Positions 1 through 8,225 of a stretch of DNA of 64,000 nt are shown here, piece after piece. The position numbers were made by a program, and so were the translations under genes. A model generated the notes under the pieces. It was not told where the DNA came from and ran no database searches. It worked only from the letters and a program-made list of their open reading frames with translations. This stretch comes from Lentibacillus siamensis (GTDB lineage: Bacteria > Bacillota > Bacilli > Bacillales > Amphibacillaceae): the NCBI RefSeq assembly GCF_039522605.1, contig NZ_BAAADS010000012.1, positions 186,001-250,000 of the forward strand, read 5' to 3'. The stretch's first letter is position 1, and every line of letters starts with the position of its first letter.

Positions 1-1
1 A

Positions 2-385
2 GAAGAACATAAGCTTGTTAACTTAAACCTGCCAAAGTTTGCTTTATGTCTGCTTCAGTTTAATACCAATTATCAGAATTTCCGTTTAGAATACCAAATA
101 CATACGAATAGACAAGATTTACGTTTACTGGATAATATTCTTGTTGAGCAATGCCAGCAAGTTATGGCCAAGGCTGTTGATGCAGCTGATGAAATGGAAC
201 TTTACACGGTGAATTTGCAGTTGAGTGAGCTGAACAAGCAAGGCCAGTCAGGTGTTGAAGTGAATTTTTCATTCCAGGGAAACTTTAAAAAGGAAATACA
301 AATAAAAGGTACAGAAACTATGGATCTGACTATGAGCCGGACAGATGAAGGCGTTGTATGCACGTTTCAGATTCCATGCGATTGA
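2..385 (+). CDS. spo0B: Spo0B, sporulation phosphorelay phosphotransferase (C-terminal part; 5' end outside window)
   Basis: The reading frame is already open at base 2 and runs 127 residues to a TGA just ahead of obg. Spo0B passes phosphate from Spo0F to Spo0A in the sporulation phosphorelay. Its phosphorylated histidine lies in an N-terminal helical hairpin that is outside this window, so only the C-terminal alpha/beta domain is present. The fragment contains a LNLPKFALCLLQFN stretch like the start of that domain. Identification rests mainly on position directly upstream of obg, as in B. subtilis, because this domain is poorly conserved. An internal ATG at 164 could be mistaken for the start, but the coding frame clearly continues upstream of it. 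Confidence 0.82.
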   Translation, partial: EEHKLVNLNLPKFALCLLQFNTNYQNFRLEYQIHTNRQDLRLLDNILVEQCQQVMAKAVDAADEMELYTVNLQLSELNKQGQSGVEVNFSFQGNFKKEIQIKGTETMDLTMSRTDEGVVCTFQIPCD

Positions 386-396
386 GGTGATCATCT

Positions 397-1677
397 ATGT
401 TTGTCGATCAGGTTAGTGTATTTGTGAAAGCAGGTGACGGAGGGAACGGCCTTGTTGGTTACCGTCGCGAGAAATATGTTCCTAAAGGTGGACCTGCTGG
501 CGGAGACGGTGGAAATGGCGGTGATGTGATGTTTAAAGTCGATGAGGGATTAAACACATTAATGGATTTCCGTTATACGAAACATTATAAGGCGAAACGC
601 GGAGAAAATGGCATGAGCAAAAATCAGCATGGTAAAAATGCGAACCCGTTAATTGTTTCTGTGCCACCAGGTACCACTGTTTTTGATGAAACTACCGGGG
701 AAGTAATTGCTGACTTAACCGTTCACGGCCAAGAAGCGGTGATTGCCAAAGGTGGTCGTGGCGGTCGTGGCAATTCAAGGTTTGCCAGCCCTAAGAACCC
801 AGCACCGGATTTTGCTGAAAATGGTGAACCAGGGATTGAACGAAACATAAAAGTAGAGCTGAAATTAATTGCAGACGTTGGACTTGTTGGCTTTCCAAGT
901 GTTGGAAAATCAACCTTGCTGTCAGTTATGAGTGCAGCAAAACCTAAAATTGCGGATTATCATTTCACAACATTATCACCGAACCTTGGTGTTGTTGATG
1001 CAGGTGATCAGCGGAGTTTTGTCATTGCCGACCTTCCCGGATTGATTGAGGGTGCACATCAAGGAGTTGGTTTAGGCTATCAGTTCCTGCGTCATGTGGA
1101 ACGGACAAGGGTTATTCTTCATGTGGTGGATATGGCAGGTACTGAAGGAAGAGACCCTTATGATGACTATTTGAAAATCAATGAAGAATTGTCAGCCTAC
1201 GATCCGAAGTTATTGGAACGTCCACAAATTATTGCTGCCAATAAAATGGAAATGCCCGGCGCAGAGGAAAATCTTTCTGCGTTCAGGTCAAAATTATCCG
1301 AAAACTATCCTGTTTTTCCGTTATCCGCTTTTACAAAACAGGGATTGCGCGACATGATATATACAATATCCGATACACTGGATACTATTCCGAAAAAAGC
1401 GCCTGAAGTGGATGATACAGATGAAAAAGTTGTTTACCGGCATAAGAAAGAAGAAGTTCCGTTTGTTATTTCACGAGATTCGGATGGAGCATATGTGTTA
1501 TCCGGGGCTAAGATTGAGAAATTGTTTAAAATGACCGATTTCTCTAGAGATGAAGGCGTACAACGGTTTGCCAGACAACTTCGCGCAATGGGTGTGGACG
1601 ATGCGCTGCGAAAACAAGGCGCAAAAGATGGTGATACCATTCGACTGATGGATTTTGAATTCGAGTTTATCGAGTAA
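397..1677 (+). CDS. obg: Obg GTPase, ribosome assembly and stress regulator
   Basis: This 426-residue protein has the full Obg architecture. A glycine-rich Obg fold (about 1-158, with GGPAGGDGGNGGD) is followed by a G domain with P-loop GFPSVGKST near residue 165, DLPG (G3) and NKME (G4). A C-terminal OCT domain occupies roughly 350-426. Obg binds the 50S subunit and ppGpp, and in B. subtilis it is needed for growth, for sporulation onset and for the general stress response. The ATG has a GAGGTGAT ribosome site overlapping the end of spo0B, so the two genes are translationally close. The length matches the B. subtilis protein. Identification is secure. Confidence 0.98.
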   Translation: MFVDQVSVFVKAGDGGNGLVGYRREKYVPKGGPAGGDGGNGGDVMFKVDEGLNTLMDFRYTKHYKAKRGENGMSKNQHGKNANPLIVSVPPGTTVFDETTGEVIADLTVHGQEAVIAKGGRGGRGNSRFASPKNPAPDFAENGEPGIERNIKVELKLIADVGLVGFPSVGKSTLLSVMSAAKPKIADYHFTTLSPNLGVVDAGDQRSFVIADLPGLIEGAHQGVGLGYQFLRHVERTRVILHVVDMAGTEGRDPYDDYLKINEELSAYDPKLLERPQIIAANKMEMPGAEENLSAFRSKLSENYPVFPLSAFTKQGLRDMIYTISDTLDTIPKKAPEVDDTDEKVVYRHKKEEVPFVISRDSDGAYVLSGAKIEKLFKMTDFSRDEGVQRFARQLRAMGVDDALRKQGAKDGDTIRLMDFEFEFIE

Positions 1678-1705
1678 TATTACACATGGTAAAGAGGGGA
1701 ACAAA

Positions 1706-2557
1706 TTGGAAAGTATAGGATACTTAGGTCCAAAAGGGACATTCACAAAGTTAGCGGTCGATTCAGCTTTTAATGGGGGAGAAAAATTTAGCTTTGAAAC
1801 AATTCCTGAATGTATCGATGCTGTCGGGAATGGTCAAATCGATATTGGTGTCGTTCCACTTGAAAATGCGATAGAGGGTACGGTTCAATTAACGGTTGAT
1901 TATCTCGTTCATCAAGTGAGATTACCAATTTTTGCAGAAATCGTTGTACCCATCCAACAGCATTTACTTGTTAATTCAGAATTTACCGGTGACATGGATG
2001 ATATAACGGAAATTCATTCGCACAGTCATGCCATTGCTCAGTGTCATCAGTTTATTCACAGCTTCCTGCCTGATGCTAAGCTTAATTTTACAACATCAAC
2101 AGGCAGCGCAGCCGAATTAGTAAGCCATGGCAACGCGAATATGGCAGCTATAGGAAATAAGCTGGCAGCTCAGGAATACGGTCTTCAGCTGTGGAAGGAA
2201 AATATTCATGACTATCCGAATAACCATACAAGGTTTGCGGTCATTGCAAAAGATGAAAATCTGGTACGAATAAATCATGAAGTGGATGCCGAAAAAACCA
2301 GTATGCTGATTACCCTTCCCAGTGATTATGCAGGAGCTTTATACCAGGTTTTGGCGGCGTTTGCCTGGCGAAAAATGAATTTGTCCAAAATTGAATCAAG
2401 ACCGATGAAAACCGGTCTGGGAAATTATTTCTTTATTGTCGATGTTAATCAGCCGTACGATGATGTGTTATTTACTGGGGTGAAAGCCGAACTGGAAGCG
2501 CTGGGATGCAAGGTGCAAGTCCTTGGTACCTATCCGGTTTATGAAATGAATTTATAG
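1706..2557 (+). CDS. pheA: Prephenate dehydratase
   Basis: This 283-residue enzyme decarboxylates and dehydrates prephenate to phenylpyruvate in phenylalanine synthesis. The catalytic periplasmic-binding-protein-like domain (about 1-185) ends with the diagnostic T-R-F motif in NNHTRFAVI. A C-terminal ACT domain (about 205-283) carries GALYQVL and ESRP, the phenylalanine-binding elements for feedback inhibition. I chose the TTG at 1706 because AAAGAGGGG sits just upstream and the protein then begins at the usual ESIGYLGPKGTFT. An in-frame ATG at 1655 lies inside obg and lacks a comparable site. The pheB ACT-domain gene that separates obg and pheA in B. subtilis is absent. A terminator follows. 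Confidence 0.96.
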   Translation: MESIGYLGPKGTFTKLAVDSAFNGGEKFSFETIPECIDAVGNGQIDIGVVPLENAIEGTVQLTVDYLVHQVRLPIFAEIVVPIQQHLLVNSEFTGDMDDITEIHSHSHAIAQCHQFIHSFLPDAKLNFTTSTGSAAELVSHGNANMAAIGNKLAAQEYGLQLWKENIHDYPNNHTRFAVIAKDENLVRINHEVDAEKTSMLITLPSDYAGALYQVLAAFAWRKMNLSKIESRPMKTGLGNYFFIVDVNQPYDDVLFTGVKAELEALGCKVQVLGTYPVYEMNL

Positions 2558-2564
2558 GAATTGA

Positions 2565-2604
2565 GCGCCGTTTGCTCCATTAATTGGAGTAAGCGGCTTT
2601 TTTT
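2565..2604 (+). terminator. Rho-independent terminator after pheA
   Basis: A 12-bp stem (GCCGTTTGCTCC pairing with GGAGTAAGCGGC, with G-U pairs) closes a 7-nt loop and is followed by seven T. Confidence 0.88.
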
Positions 2605-2762
2605 GCTCATAAAAATCAGTTAGTGTTTTAAAGTTAATCTGGCATCTCTGTACACGTTTTCATATATGGATAAATTTAAGTTCAACATTTATCACGAAAT
2701 GCATATGTTGGTAATGAGTGTTTTGCCTAATGAGACAGATTTTGAAAGGAGTATGGTTAAAA

Positions 2763-3632
2763 TTGAAAATTCATATCGTTCAAAAGGGAGATACACTGTG
2801 GAATATTTCCCAGCAATATGGAGTAGATTTTGAAGAAGTGAAGAGGCTTAATCCACAGTTATCCAGTCCCGACATGATTATGCCTGGTATGAAAATAAAA
2901 ATTCCCGGAACATCGAAGGCAGTAAAAAATGACAGTGGAAAAGGAACTGAAATGCCCGAAACGAAACATCCTTTTAAGGACACATCCCCCATGCCAAAAC
3001 CCGTAATGAACAAGGGGACCGAACAAGAGCAGGCAAAGATGAAGCCGGAAATACCTAAAAAGCCCGAAATGCCTGAGGAGCCTATGATGCCAACAAAGCC
3101 GATGAAACCAATGCAAATGATGGATCAGGATTTTTACAATTATACCACGATTAATTTTCCGGAGATGTCCGAAAATCCTCAGCCTAATAATCAGCCAAAA
3201 CAGAATGCTCAAATGCATATGCCTCCTCAGCCAATGCCAATTCAAGTGGTTCCGGTTTGTTGTTATTGTCATCAGCCATGTTGTCCACCGCCACCAATGC
3301 AGCATGGACCACAGCATGGACACAAAAAAGGTGGTTGCGGATGTGGTGGACCAAAACCACCCCATTTCAGGAATCAAATGGAATCATATCATGTTCCAAA
3401 TGAAAGGAAAATGCCAGTAGGTCCAATGGAAAATCCTTATATGAATTACAATAATTTATACGGGGCACCGTTTGCTTCACCAGATGATCGTAATTATACG
3501 GATTTAAACAAAGAAAATATGCAGCGTGATCCAATAGGCCCTAATGGAAATATGCCAGTTCCAGAGCCGCCTGAATTTGGAACAATGGCAGCATATAATT
3601 TCCGGGAAGATATGAATGAACCTGAAGAATAA
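2763..3632 (+). CDS. safA: SafA-like spore coat assembly protein (LysM)
   Basis: The protein is 289 residues. An N-terminal LysM domain (about 1-47, IHIVQKGDTLWNISQQYGVD through MIMPGMKIKIP) should bind peptidoglycan. A long, disordered, Pro- and Met-rich region follows, with a Cys/His cluster (CCYCHQPCC, near residue 165) and a Gly/Cys/His patch. In B. subtilis SafA is a coat morphogenetic protein at the cortex-coat interface, recruited by SpoVID and made under sigma-E. The TTG at 2763 is preferred: AAAGGAG lies 11 nt upstream and the product starts exactly at the LysM domain. The upstream in-frame ATG adds unrelated residues. It is shorter than B. subtilis SafA (387 aa, recalled). A strong terminator follows. 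Confidence 0.9.
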   Translation: MKIHIVQKGDTLWNISQQYGVDFEEVKRLNPQLSSPDMIMPGMKIKIPGTSKAVKNDSGKGTEMPETKHPFKDTSPMPKPVMNKGTEQEQAKMKPEIPKKPEMPEEPMMPTKPMKPMQMMDQDFYNYTTINFPEMSENPQPNNQPKQNAQMHMPPQPMPIQVVPVCCYCHQPCCPPPPMQHGPQHGHKKGGCGCGGPKPPHFRNQMESYHVPNERKMPVGPMENPYMNYNNLYGAPFASPDDRNYTDLNKENMQRDPIGPNGNMPVPEPPEFGTMAAYNFREDMNEPEE

Positions 3633-3643
3633 ATGGATATGCT

Positions 3644-3678
3644 AAGGAGACGAACCGTTTCAAATCGTCTCCTTTTTT
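3644..3678 (+). terminator. Rho-independent terminator after safA
   Basis: Perfect 10-bp stem AAGGAGACGA / TCGTCTCCTT followed by a T run. Confidence 0.9.
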
Positions 3679-3713
3679 AGCAAATAAGAAAAAGTAAAGC
3701 GTTCTTTATTGGG

Positions 3714-3740
3714 CTGGTGATAACCACGGTTTCTAATGTT
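3714..3740 (+). repeat. Partial copy of the palindromic intergenic repeat (family B)
   Basis: The 27 bases match, by eye at about three positions in four, the right half of the palindromic repeat at 46056-46122 (GGTGATAACC versus GGTGACAACC, then a shared TTTCTAAT). It looks like a decayed or partial copy. Confidence 0.5.
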
Positions 3741-3825
3741 CAAGGGCTAATATATTTTTAAATACACAGCTTGCATGCTAAAATTATGATAATCACAAAT
3801 TATGGTAATAGGGGAGTATGGATAA

Positions 3826-4569
3826 GTGGAACAAAATGTGGAAGCAATTGTGCAATGGTTAAGATACCAAATAAATGAAACTGGTGTGAAAGGTTTGTTG
3901 GTGGGTGTCAGTGGCGGTCTTGATTCAGCTGTGGTAGCTGCCCTGATTCAGCGAGCTGCACCGGACAATTCTTTGGGAGTACTTATGCCATTAAAAAGTA
4001 GTCAGGAAAGCATAGAACATGGTAAAAAGGTAATTGACAGTTGTGGTATTAACCACCTGACAGTTGACCTTGCCGAAACGCATAACGTACTGTACTCTTC
4101 CATTAAGGAACAGGTCCAAGAAAGAAATGAGTTTAATAAAAAAAATGATCAGCTGGCTGATGCGAATTTAAGAGCCCGTCTGCGAATGAGTACGTTATAT
4201 ACCTTGGCAACAAATTATAACTACCTTGTGGTTGGAACGGATAACGCCTCTGAGTGGTATACAGGTTATTTCACAAAATATGGTGACGGCGGTGTGGATA
4301 TTTTGCCGATTGTTGAGTTTACCAAGCAGGAAGTACGTGAAATGGCATCATATCTGGAGGTACCTGAGGAGATTGTACACAAGCAGCCAAGTGCTGACTT
4401 GTGGGAAGGCCAGACTGATGAGGATGAAATGGGTACATCCTATGACACTATTGACGCTTATCTGCGGGGGGAAGAAATACCGGAACAGGATAAAAAAAGA
4501 ATTGAACAAATGCATATCCGTACCGAACATAAACGCAGGGGTGCCAAACAGTTTCATTTAAAAAAATAA
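3826..4569 (+). CDS. nadE: NH3-dependent NAD+ synthetase
   Basis: This 247-residue protein amidates nicotinate adenine dinucleotide to NAD+ using ATP and ammonia. The N-type ATP pyrophosphatase loop SGGLDSA is near residue 28. The VVGTDNASEW segment and the YFTKYGDGG segment are typical of NadE, and there is no glutaminase domain, so it is the ammonia-dependent form. The GTG start at 3826 is supported by GGGGAG nine bases upstream. It lies between safA and the CoxA-like lipoprotein, which are adjacent in B. subtilis, where nadE is elsewhere as I recall. NadD, the preceding enzyme of the pathway, is encoded at 59957 in this window. Confidence 0.95.
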   Translation: MEQNVEAIVQWLRYQINETGVKGLLVGVSGGLDSAVVAALIQRAAPDNSLGVLMPLKSSQESIEHGKKVIDSCGINHLTVDLAETHNVLYSSIKEQVQERNEFNKKNDQLADANLRARLRMSTLYTLATNYNYLVVGTDNASEWYTGYFTKYGDGGVDILPIVEFTKQEVREMASYLEVPEEIVHKQPSADLWEGQTDEDEMGTSYDTIDAYLRGEEIPEQDKKRIEQMHIRTEHKRRGAKQFHLKK

Positions 4570-4626
4570 TTTAACGTGTATGAAAAAATTTCTCTTATAC
4601 AAACTGATGATAAGGGAGGTTTTTTT

Positions 4627-5175
4627 ATGTGGATGAAAACTCTAAGCACGCTATTACTTGCAACCATTCTTGCAGGCTGTGCTGGAATAACTGATAATGC
4701 AGCTGATAATGAAGATGACTTAAGTTCAGAACCTATTCATTATGAAACGGAAAATGAACGTAATGACCGACTTAATAATGGACCGGACAGCATTGCTGAG
4801 CAGGGAGGTTATGAACAGAGTGACCAGGACAGGTTGAATATGGGAGACAGGGATGCCCAGACAGATTTATATACAAATGAATTTACAATGTCGATTTCTG
4901 AGCAACTGAAGCAGAATAAGAATATAAAACAAGCTCAGGTAACAGCTACAGATAAAAAAATCGTAGTTGGTGTTCTGCTAAATGAATATGCTCCTAAGGG
5001 GATGAAGCAATCCATTAAAAAAGAGGTTAAACAAATGGTGCCTGAGCGAAAAGTAGTTGTTTACACCGATCGGATATATTGGGATAAAATGCGGGATGAA
5101 GATGCAGAGCCTGATCAGCTGAATGGTGACGTGGAAGAATTTATAGATGAATTTTTCAACAGGGAACGCGATTGA
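4627..5175 (+). CDS. YhcN/YlaJ-family sporulation lipoprotein (CoxA-like position)
   Basis: The 182-residue product has a lipoprotein signal: short positive start, hydrophobic stretch, and lipobox L-A-G-C with the cysteine near residue 17. A polar, acidic linker follows. The C-terminal half (about 85-165) has the YhcN/YlaJ pattern, with alternating strands around KIVVGVLLNEYAPKG and VVVYTDRIYWDKM. Members are spore membrane or cortex lipoproteins of unknown mechanism. The position next to safA and yebC corresponds to B. subtilis coxA, which belongs to the same family. The ATG at 4627 follows AAGGGAGG; a GTG further upstream would bury the signal peptide and is rejected. A terminator lies downstream. 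Confidence 0.85.
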   Translation: MWMKTLSTLLLATILAGCAGITDNAADNEDDLSSEPIHYETENERNDRLNNGPDSIAEQGGYEQSDQDRLNMGDRDAQTDLYTNEFTMSISEQLKQNKNIKQAQVTATDKKIVVGVLLNEYAPKGMKQSIKKEVKQMVPERKVVVYTDRIYWDKMRDEDAEPDQLNGDVEEFIDEFFNRERD

Positions 5176-5215
5176 TCGTACGCATTTTTCTTTCGTGCAG
5201 GCATACGGGTCATAA

Positions 5216-5244
5216 GGCGGCAAAAAAGAGTTGCTGCCTTTTTT
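5216..5244 (+). terminator. Rho-independent terminator after the YhcN/YlaJ gene
   Basis: GGCGGCAA pairs with TTGCTGCC (one G-U), followed by six T. Confidence 0.85.
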
Positions 5245-5284
5245 AATTTGCCCTTTTGATTATGATGGAAATAAGCCACCTTTA

Positions 5285-5314
5285 TTGATTGGCATTTTTT
5301 TGGTATAGTATAAA
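5285..5314 (+). promoter_or_regulatory. Possible sigma-A promoter for yebC
   Basis: TTGATT and TATAAA are separated by 18 bp, about 135 bp upstream of yebC and after the previous terminator. The match is moderate and there is no experimental support. Confidence 0.4.
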
Positions 5315-5447
5315 AAGAATTTATCCTCGGTTTACAGTTTGATTCCTGCTTCTGAATAAATTGGAAAGATGGAGCAAGTTACGAATTAATCAGGGATGAA
5401 AAACCCGTTCAGGGAAGCTTCACTTTAATTAGAGAGGAGAATGTCCA

Positions 5448-6179
5448 ATGGCTGGTCATTCTAAATGGAAGAATATACAAAGAAGAAAAAATGCCCAGGA
5501 TGCAAAAAAAGGAAAAATTTTCATGCGTCATCAGAAGGATATATATACAGCAGCAAAACAGGGCGGTGGAGATCCGGATACGAACCCCTCATTACGCTTG
5601 GCTGTTGATAAGGCAAAAGGTGACAATATGCCGAATGATAATATTGACCGTGCAATTAAAAAAGCGACCGGGACACTTGATGGAGCTAGTTTTGAGGAAT
5701 TAAACTATGAAGGATATGGTCCGGGAGGTGTTCCGGTTATTGTTCAGGTTTTGACCGATAACAAAAACAGAACTGCTGCAGAAGTCAGACATGCATTTAA
5801 GAAAAATGACGGAAATCTAGGGGAAAATGGCAGTGTGTCGTTTATGTTTGACCGGAAAGGATACATTGTCATTACAAACGAAGCTGGTGCCATTGATGAG
5901 GATGAGATCAGTCTAGAGGCAATTGAAGCTGGTGCAGATGACATTGTCACACAGGAAGACGCATATGAGATTTATACGGAACCGGAAAATTTTTCCGATG
6001 TGTGTGATCAGTTACGTGGAAGCGGCTATGAACTCGAGGAATCGGAAATCACAATGTTCCCCCAGACCTTCAGCACACCTGATGAGGACGACTACAATAA
6101 GATGCTTCAGTTAATTGACATGTTGGAAGACAGTGAAGATGTCCAGGATATCTTCCATAATCTGGAGGACACAGAATAA
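5448..6179 (+). CDS. yebC: YebC/PmpR (TACO1-family) regulator or translation factor
   Basis: The 243-residue protein begins with the family signature MAGHSKWKNIQ and has the three-domain YebC layout, with NMPNDNIDRAIKKATG and YEGYGPGGVP in the middle. Family members were long annotated as DNA-binding transcriptional regulators. More recent work on YebC/TACO1 proteins supports a role in translating difficult stretches such as polyproline, so the molecular role here is open between these. A GAGAGGAGA ribosome site precedes the ATG. It sits between the spore lipoprotein and ruvA as B. subtilis yrbC does, and looks monocistronic, flanked by a promoter-like sequence and a hairpin. Confidence 0.93.
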   Translation: MAGHSKWKNIQRRKNAQDAKKGKIFMRHQKDIYTAAKQGGGDPDTNPSLRLAVDKAKGDNMPNDNIDRAIKKATGTLDGASFEELNYEGYGPGGVPVIVQVLTDNKNRTAAEVRHAFKKNDGNLGENGSVSFMFDRKGYIVITNEAGAIDEDEISLEAIEAGADDIVTQEDAYEIYTEPENFSDVCDQLRGSGYELEESEITMFPQTFSTPDEDDYNKMLQLIDMLEDSEDVQDIFHNLEDTE

Positions 6180-6191
6180 ATCTAGATGAAG

Positions 6192-6233
6192 ACTTCCATT
6201 TTTTATCGCGTGATAGGAGATGGAAGTTTTGAT
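6192..6233 (+). terminator. Possible terminator after yebC
   Basis: ACTTCCAT and ATGGAAGT pair around a loop that contains a smaller TATC/GATA stem. The T run is short (TTTTGATTTA), so this is weaker than the other terminators in the window. Confidence 0.5.
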
Positions 6234-6282
6234 TTATTACAATATCCAGAGAGTAAAAGTTATGCTTAACCTTATATGGGAT

Positions 6283-6325
6283 ACTTTTGTTCCGCTATAA
6301 GACAAGGCGGGTGCCGAGTTTTTTA
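6283..6325 (+). repeat. Intergenic hairpin repeat, family A, copy 1
   Basis: It contains CGCTATAAGACAAGGCG followed by GTGCCGAG. The same core recurs at 39176-39223 (reverse strand) and 40905-40949. It lies in the leader of ruvA. The left half has diverged, so the hairpin is partly lost in this copy. Confidence 0.7.
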
Positions 6326-6385
6326 AATGATGGACAGGAATAGTTATGTTAAACTGAAGTTAGGAATGTAAAAGGGGAAGGTGTC

Positions 6386-6991
6386 ATGATAGCATATATA
6401 CGAGGTGTTTTAACAGCTGTCCACGATGAGGCAGTGATTGTGGATGTACATGGGGTTGGGTACGAAATTGTCTGTGCCAATCCTTTTGTGTTTCAGCATT
6501 CTTTAAATAATGAAATAACTATAAATACATATCATTATGTCCGGGAAGATATTCAAATGCTGTACGGATTTAAAAACGAAGATGAAAAATATTTATTCAC
6601 CAAACTCATTTCTGTGTCCGGAATTGGACCAAAAGGTGCATTAGCTGTTCTGGGAAGTATTGATGTCGGTGGTTTTGTTGAGGCAATTGAGCGTGAGGAC
6701 GATAAATTTCTGACAAGCTTTCCGGGAATTGGCAAAAAAACAGCACGGCAGATCATTCTTGATTTAAAAGGAAAACTGCATTCCTTTGTGACAGCTCCTG
6801 TTCATTCGACTGAAATGGAACAGCCGTCAGAAGCAGGCTCAAAAGGGTTAGAGGAAGCGCGGGAAGCCTTAAAGTCATTAGGGTATACGGACAGGGAAAT
6901 AAAAACGGTTATTCCAAAATTGCAGTATGAAAATGATCATAACACCGATGAAATTGTCCGAAAAGCATTGGCACTGTTAATGAAAAATTGA
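6386..6991 (+). CDS. ruvA: Holliday junction branch migration protein RuvA
   Basis: The 201-residue DNA-binding subunit forms tetramers on Holliday junctions and loads RuvB. The OB-fold domain I (about 1-62) is followed by two helix-hairpin-helix motifs, VSGIGPKGALAVLG (near 73) and FPGIGKKTARQIIL (near 112). A flexible linker leads to a C-terminal domain III (about 150-201) that binds RuvB. The ATG follows AAAGGGGAAGG. The gene overlaps or abuts ruvB, so the pair is cotranscribed. B. subtilis carries bofC nearby (recalled); I see none here. Confidence 0.97.
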   Translation: MIAYIRGVLTAVHDEAVIVDVHGVGYEIVCANPFVFQHSLNNEITINTYHYVREDIQMLYGFKNEDEKYLFTKLISVSGIGPKGALAVLGSIDVGGFVEAIEREDDKFLTSFPGIGKKTARQIILDLKGKLHSFVTAPVHSTEMEQPSEAGSKGLEEAREALKSLGYTDREIKTVIPKLQYENDHNTDEIVRKALALLMKN

Positions 6992-7008
6992 CAAAGGGGG
7001 AGATGGTG

Positions 7009-8010
7009 ATGGATGAACGTATGGTAACTGGTGAATTACAAAATGAGGATTCAACTGTCGAGCTCAGTCTCCGTCCTGTCAATCTTAATCAGTATATTGG
7101 CCAGGAAAAAGTCAAAGAAAATTTAAGCATTTTTATCCAGGCAGCCCGAATGCGGGAAGAACCATTGGATCATGTGCTGCTATATGGACCGCCCGGGCTT
7201 GGGAAGACTACACTTGCGGCAATCATTGCCAATGAGATGGGGGTTCAGTTTCGTTCCACTTCCGGTCCAGCTATAGAACGTGCTGGCGATTTAGCAGCAA
7301 TCCTGTCGTCGCTGGAACCTGGAGATGTCCTGTTTATTGATGAAATCCATCGTTTACCAAGATCTGTAGAGGAAATCCTATATCCGGCAATGGAGGATTT
7401 CTTTTTGGATATTGTAATCGGAACAGGACCAAGCGCACGATCGGTTCGGATTGATCTGCCGCCCTTCACGCTTGTAGGAGCAACGACCCGGTCAGGATTA
7501 CTGTCGGCACCGTTGCGTGATCGATTTGGGGTCCTCAGCCGGCTGGAATTTTATGAAACAAAAGATTTGTGTGCCATTGTTGAACGGACAGCAGAAATAT
7601 TTGATACAACCATTACAAAAGAAGCAGCATCTGAAATTGCACGCAGGTCAAGAGGTACACCAAGAATTGCCAATCGGCTCTTGAAACGAATCCGGGATAT
7701 TTCACAAGTGAAAGGTGAAATGGAAATTAGTCTGGAAACAACAAGTGTTGCATTGGAGATGCTGCAAGTGGATAAAGCAGGCCTTGACCATATCGACCAT
7801 AAACTGTTGAACAGTATTATTGACGGATTTCAGGGCGGCCCTGTTGGTTTGGACACAATTGGTGCAACGATTGGTGAAGAATCGCAAACAATTGAAGATG
7901 TATATGAGCCGTATTTATTACAAATTGGTTTTTTGCAGCGAACACCAAGGGGAAGGGTCGTAACAATAAAAGCGTACGACCATCTTGGAATTCAAAGGAA
8001 CGATGCATAA
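7009..8010 (+). CDS. ruvB: Holliday junction ATP-dependent helicase RuvB
   Basis: This 333-residue AAA+ motor drives branch migration together with RuvA. Walker A GPPGLGKTT is near residue 61 and Walker B DEIH near 111. Sensor 1 lies in GATTRSG and the arginine finger in LRDRFG. A winged-helix DNA-binding domain ends the protein (EPYLLQIGFLQRTPRGR). The ATG at 7009 gives the usual MDER start and has AAAGGGGGA seven bases upstream; the longer frame beginning at 6988 overlaps the ruvA stop and lacks support. The stop codon shares a base with the next gene, implying translational coupling. Confidence 0.97.
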   Translation: MDERMVTGELQNEDSTVELSLRPVNLNQYIGQEKVKENLSIFIQAARMREEPLDHVLLYGPPGLGKTTLAAIIANEMGVQFRSTSGPAIERAGDLAAILSSLEPGDVLFIDEIHRLPRSVEEILYPAMEDFFLDIVIGTGPSARSVRIDLPPFTLVGATTRSGLLSAPLRDRFGVLSRLEFYETKDLCAIVERTAEIFDTTITKEAASEIARRSRGTPRIANRLLKRIRDISQVKGEMEISLETTSVALEMLQVDKAGLDHIDHKLLNSIIDGFQGGPVGLDTIGATIGEESQTIEDVYEPYLLQIGFLQRTPRGRVVTIKAYDHLGIQRNDA

Positions 8011-8207
8011 TGCAGGCTGGAAAGCTGTTTATTATTCTTGGCATTGTTTTTTTACTGATCGGAATCATTTGGACGTTCATCGGGCGTTTGCCTGGTGACA
8101 TCAGTTTTAAAAAAGGAAATGTTTCCTTCCATTTTCCAATTATGACTTCGATAGTTGTCAGTATTATACTGTCACTGATTTTTTACGTTTTAAGTAAATT
8201 TCGTTAA
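8010..8207 (+). CDS. DUF2905 family small membrane protein
   Basis: This 65-residue protein has two predicted membrane helices (about 6-24 and 44-60) joined by a short polar loop with GRLPGDI, the conserved signature of DUF2905. The function is unknown. The ATG overlaps the ruvB stop by one base, and queA follows after 18 bp, so it is part of a ruvA-ruvB-DUF2905-queA-tgt-yajC transcript. Similar genes occur at the same place in several Bacillales (recalled). There is no reason from the sequence to assign a role in recombination. Confidence 0.85.
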   Translation: MQAGKLFIILGIVFLLIGIIWTFIGRLPGDISFKKGNVSFHFPIMTSIVVSIILSLIFYVLSKFR

Positions 8208-8225
8208 GAAGGTAAGGAGAACAGC

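Noticed and set aside
2859..3377. Open frame of 172 codons opposite safA, rich in Trp, His and Leu
   Set aside because: It mirrors the Pro/Met-rich safA codons on the other strand, has no ribosome site and no sensible domain.
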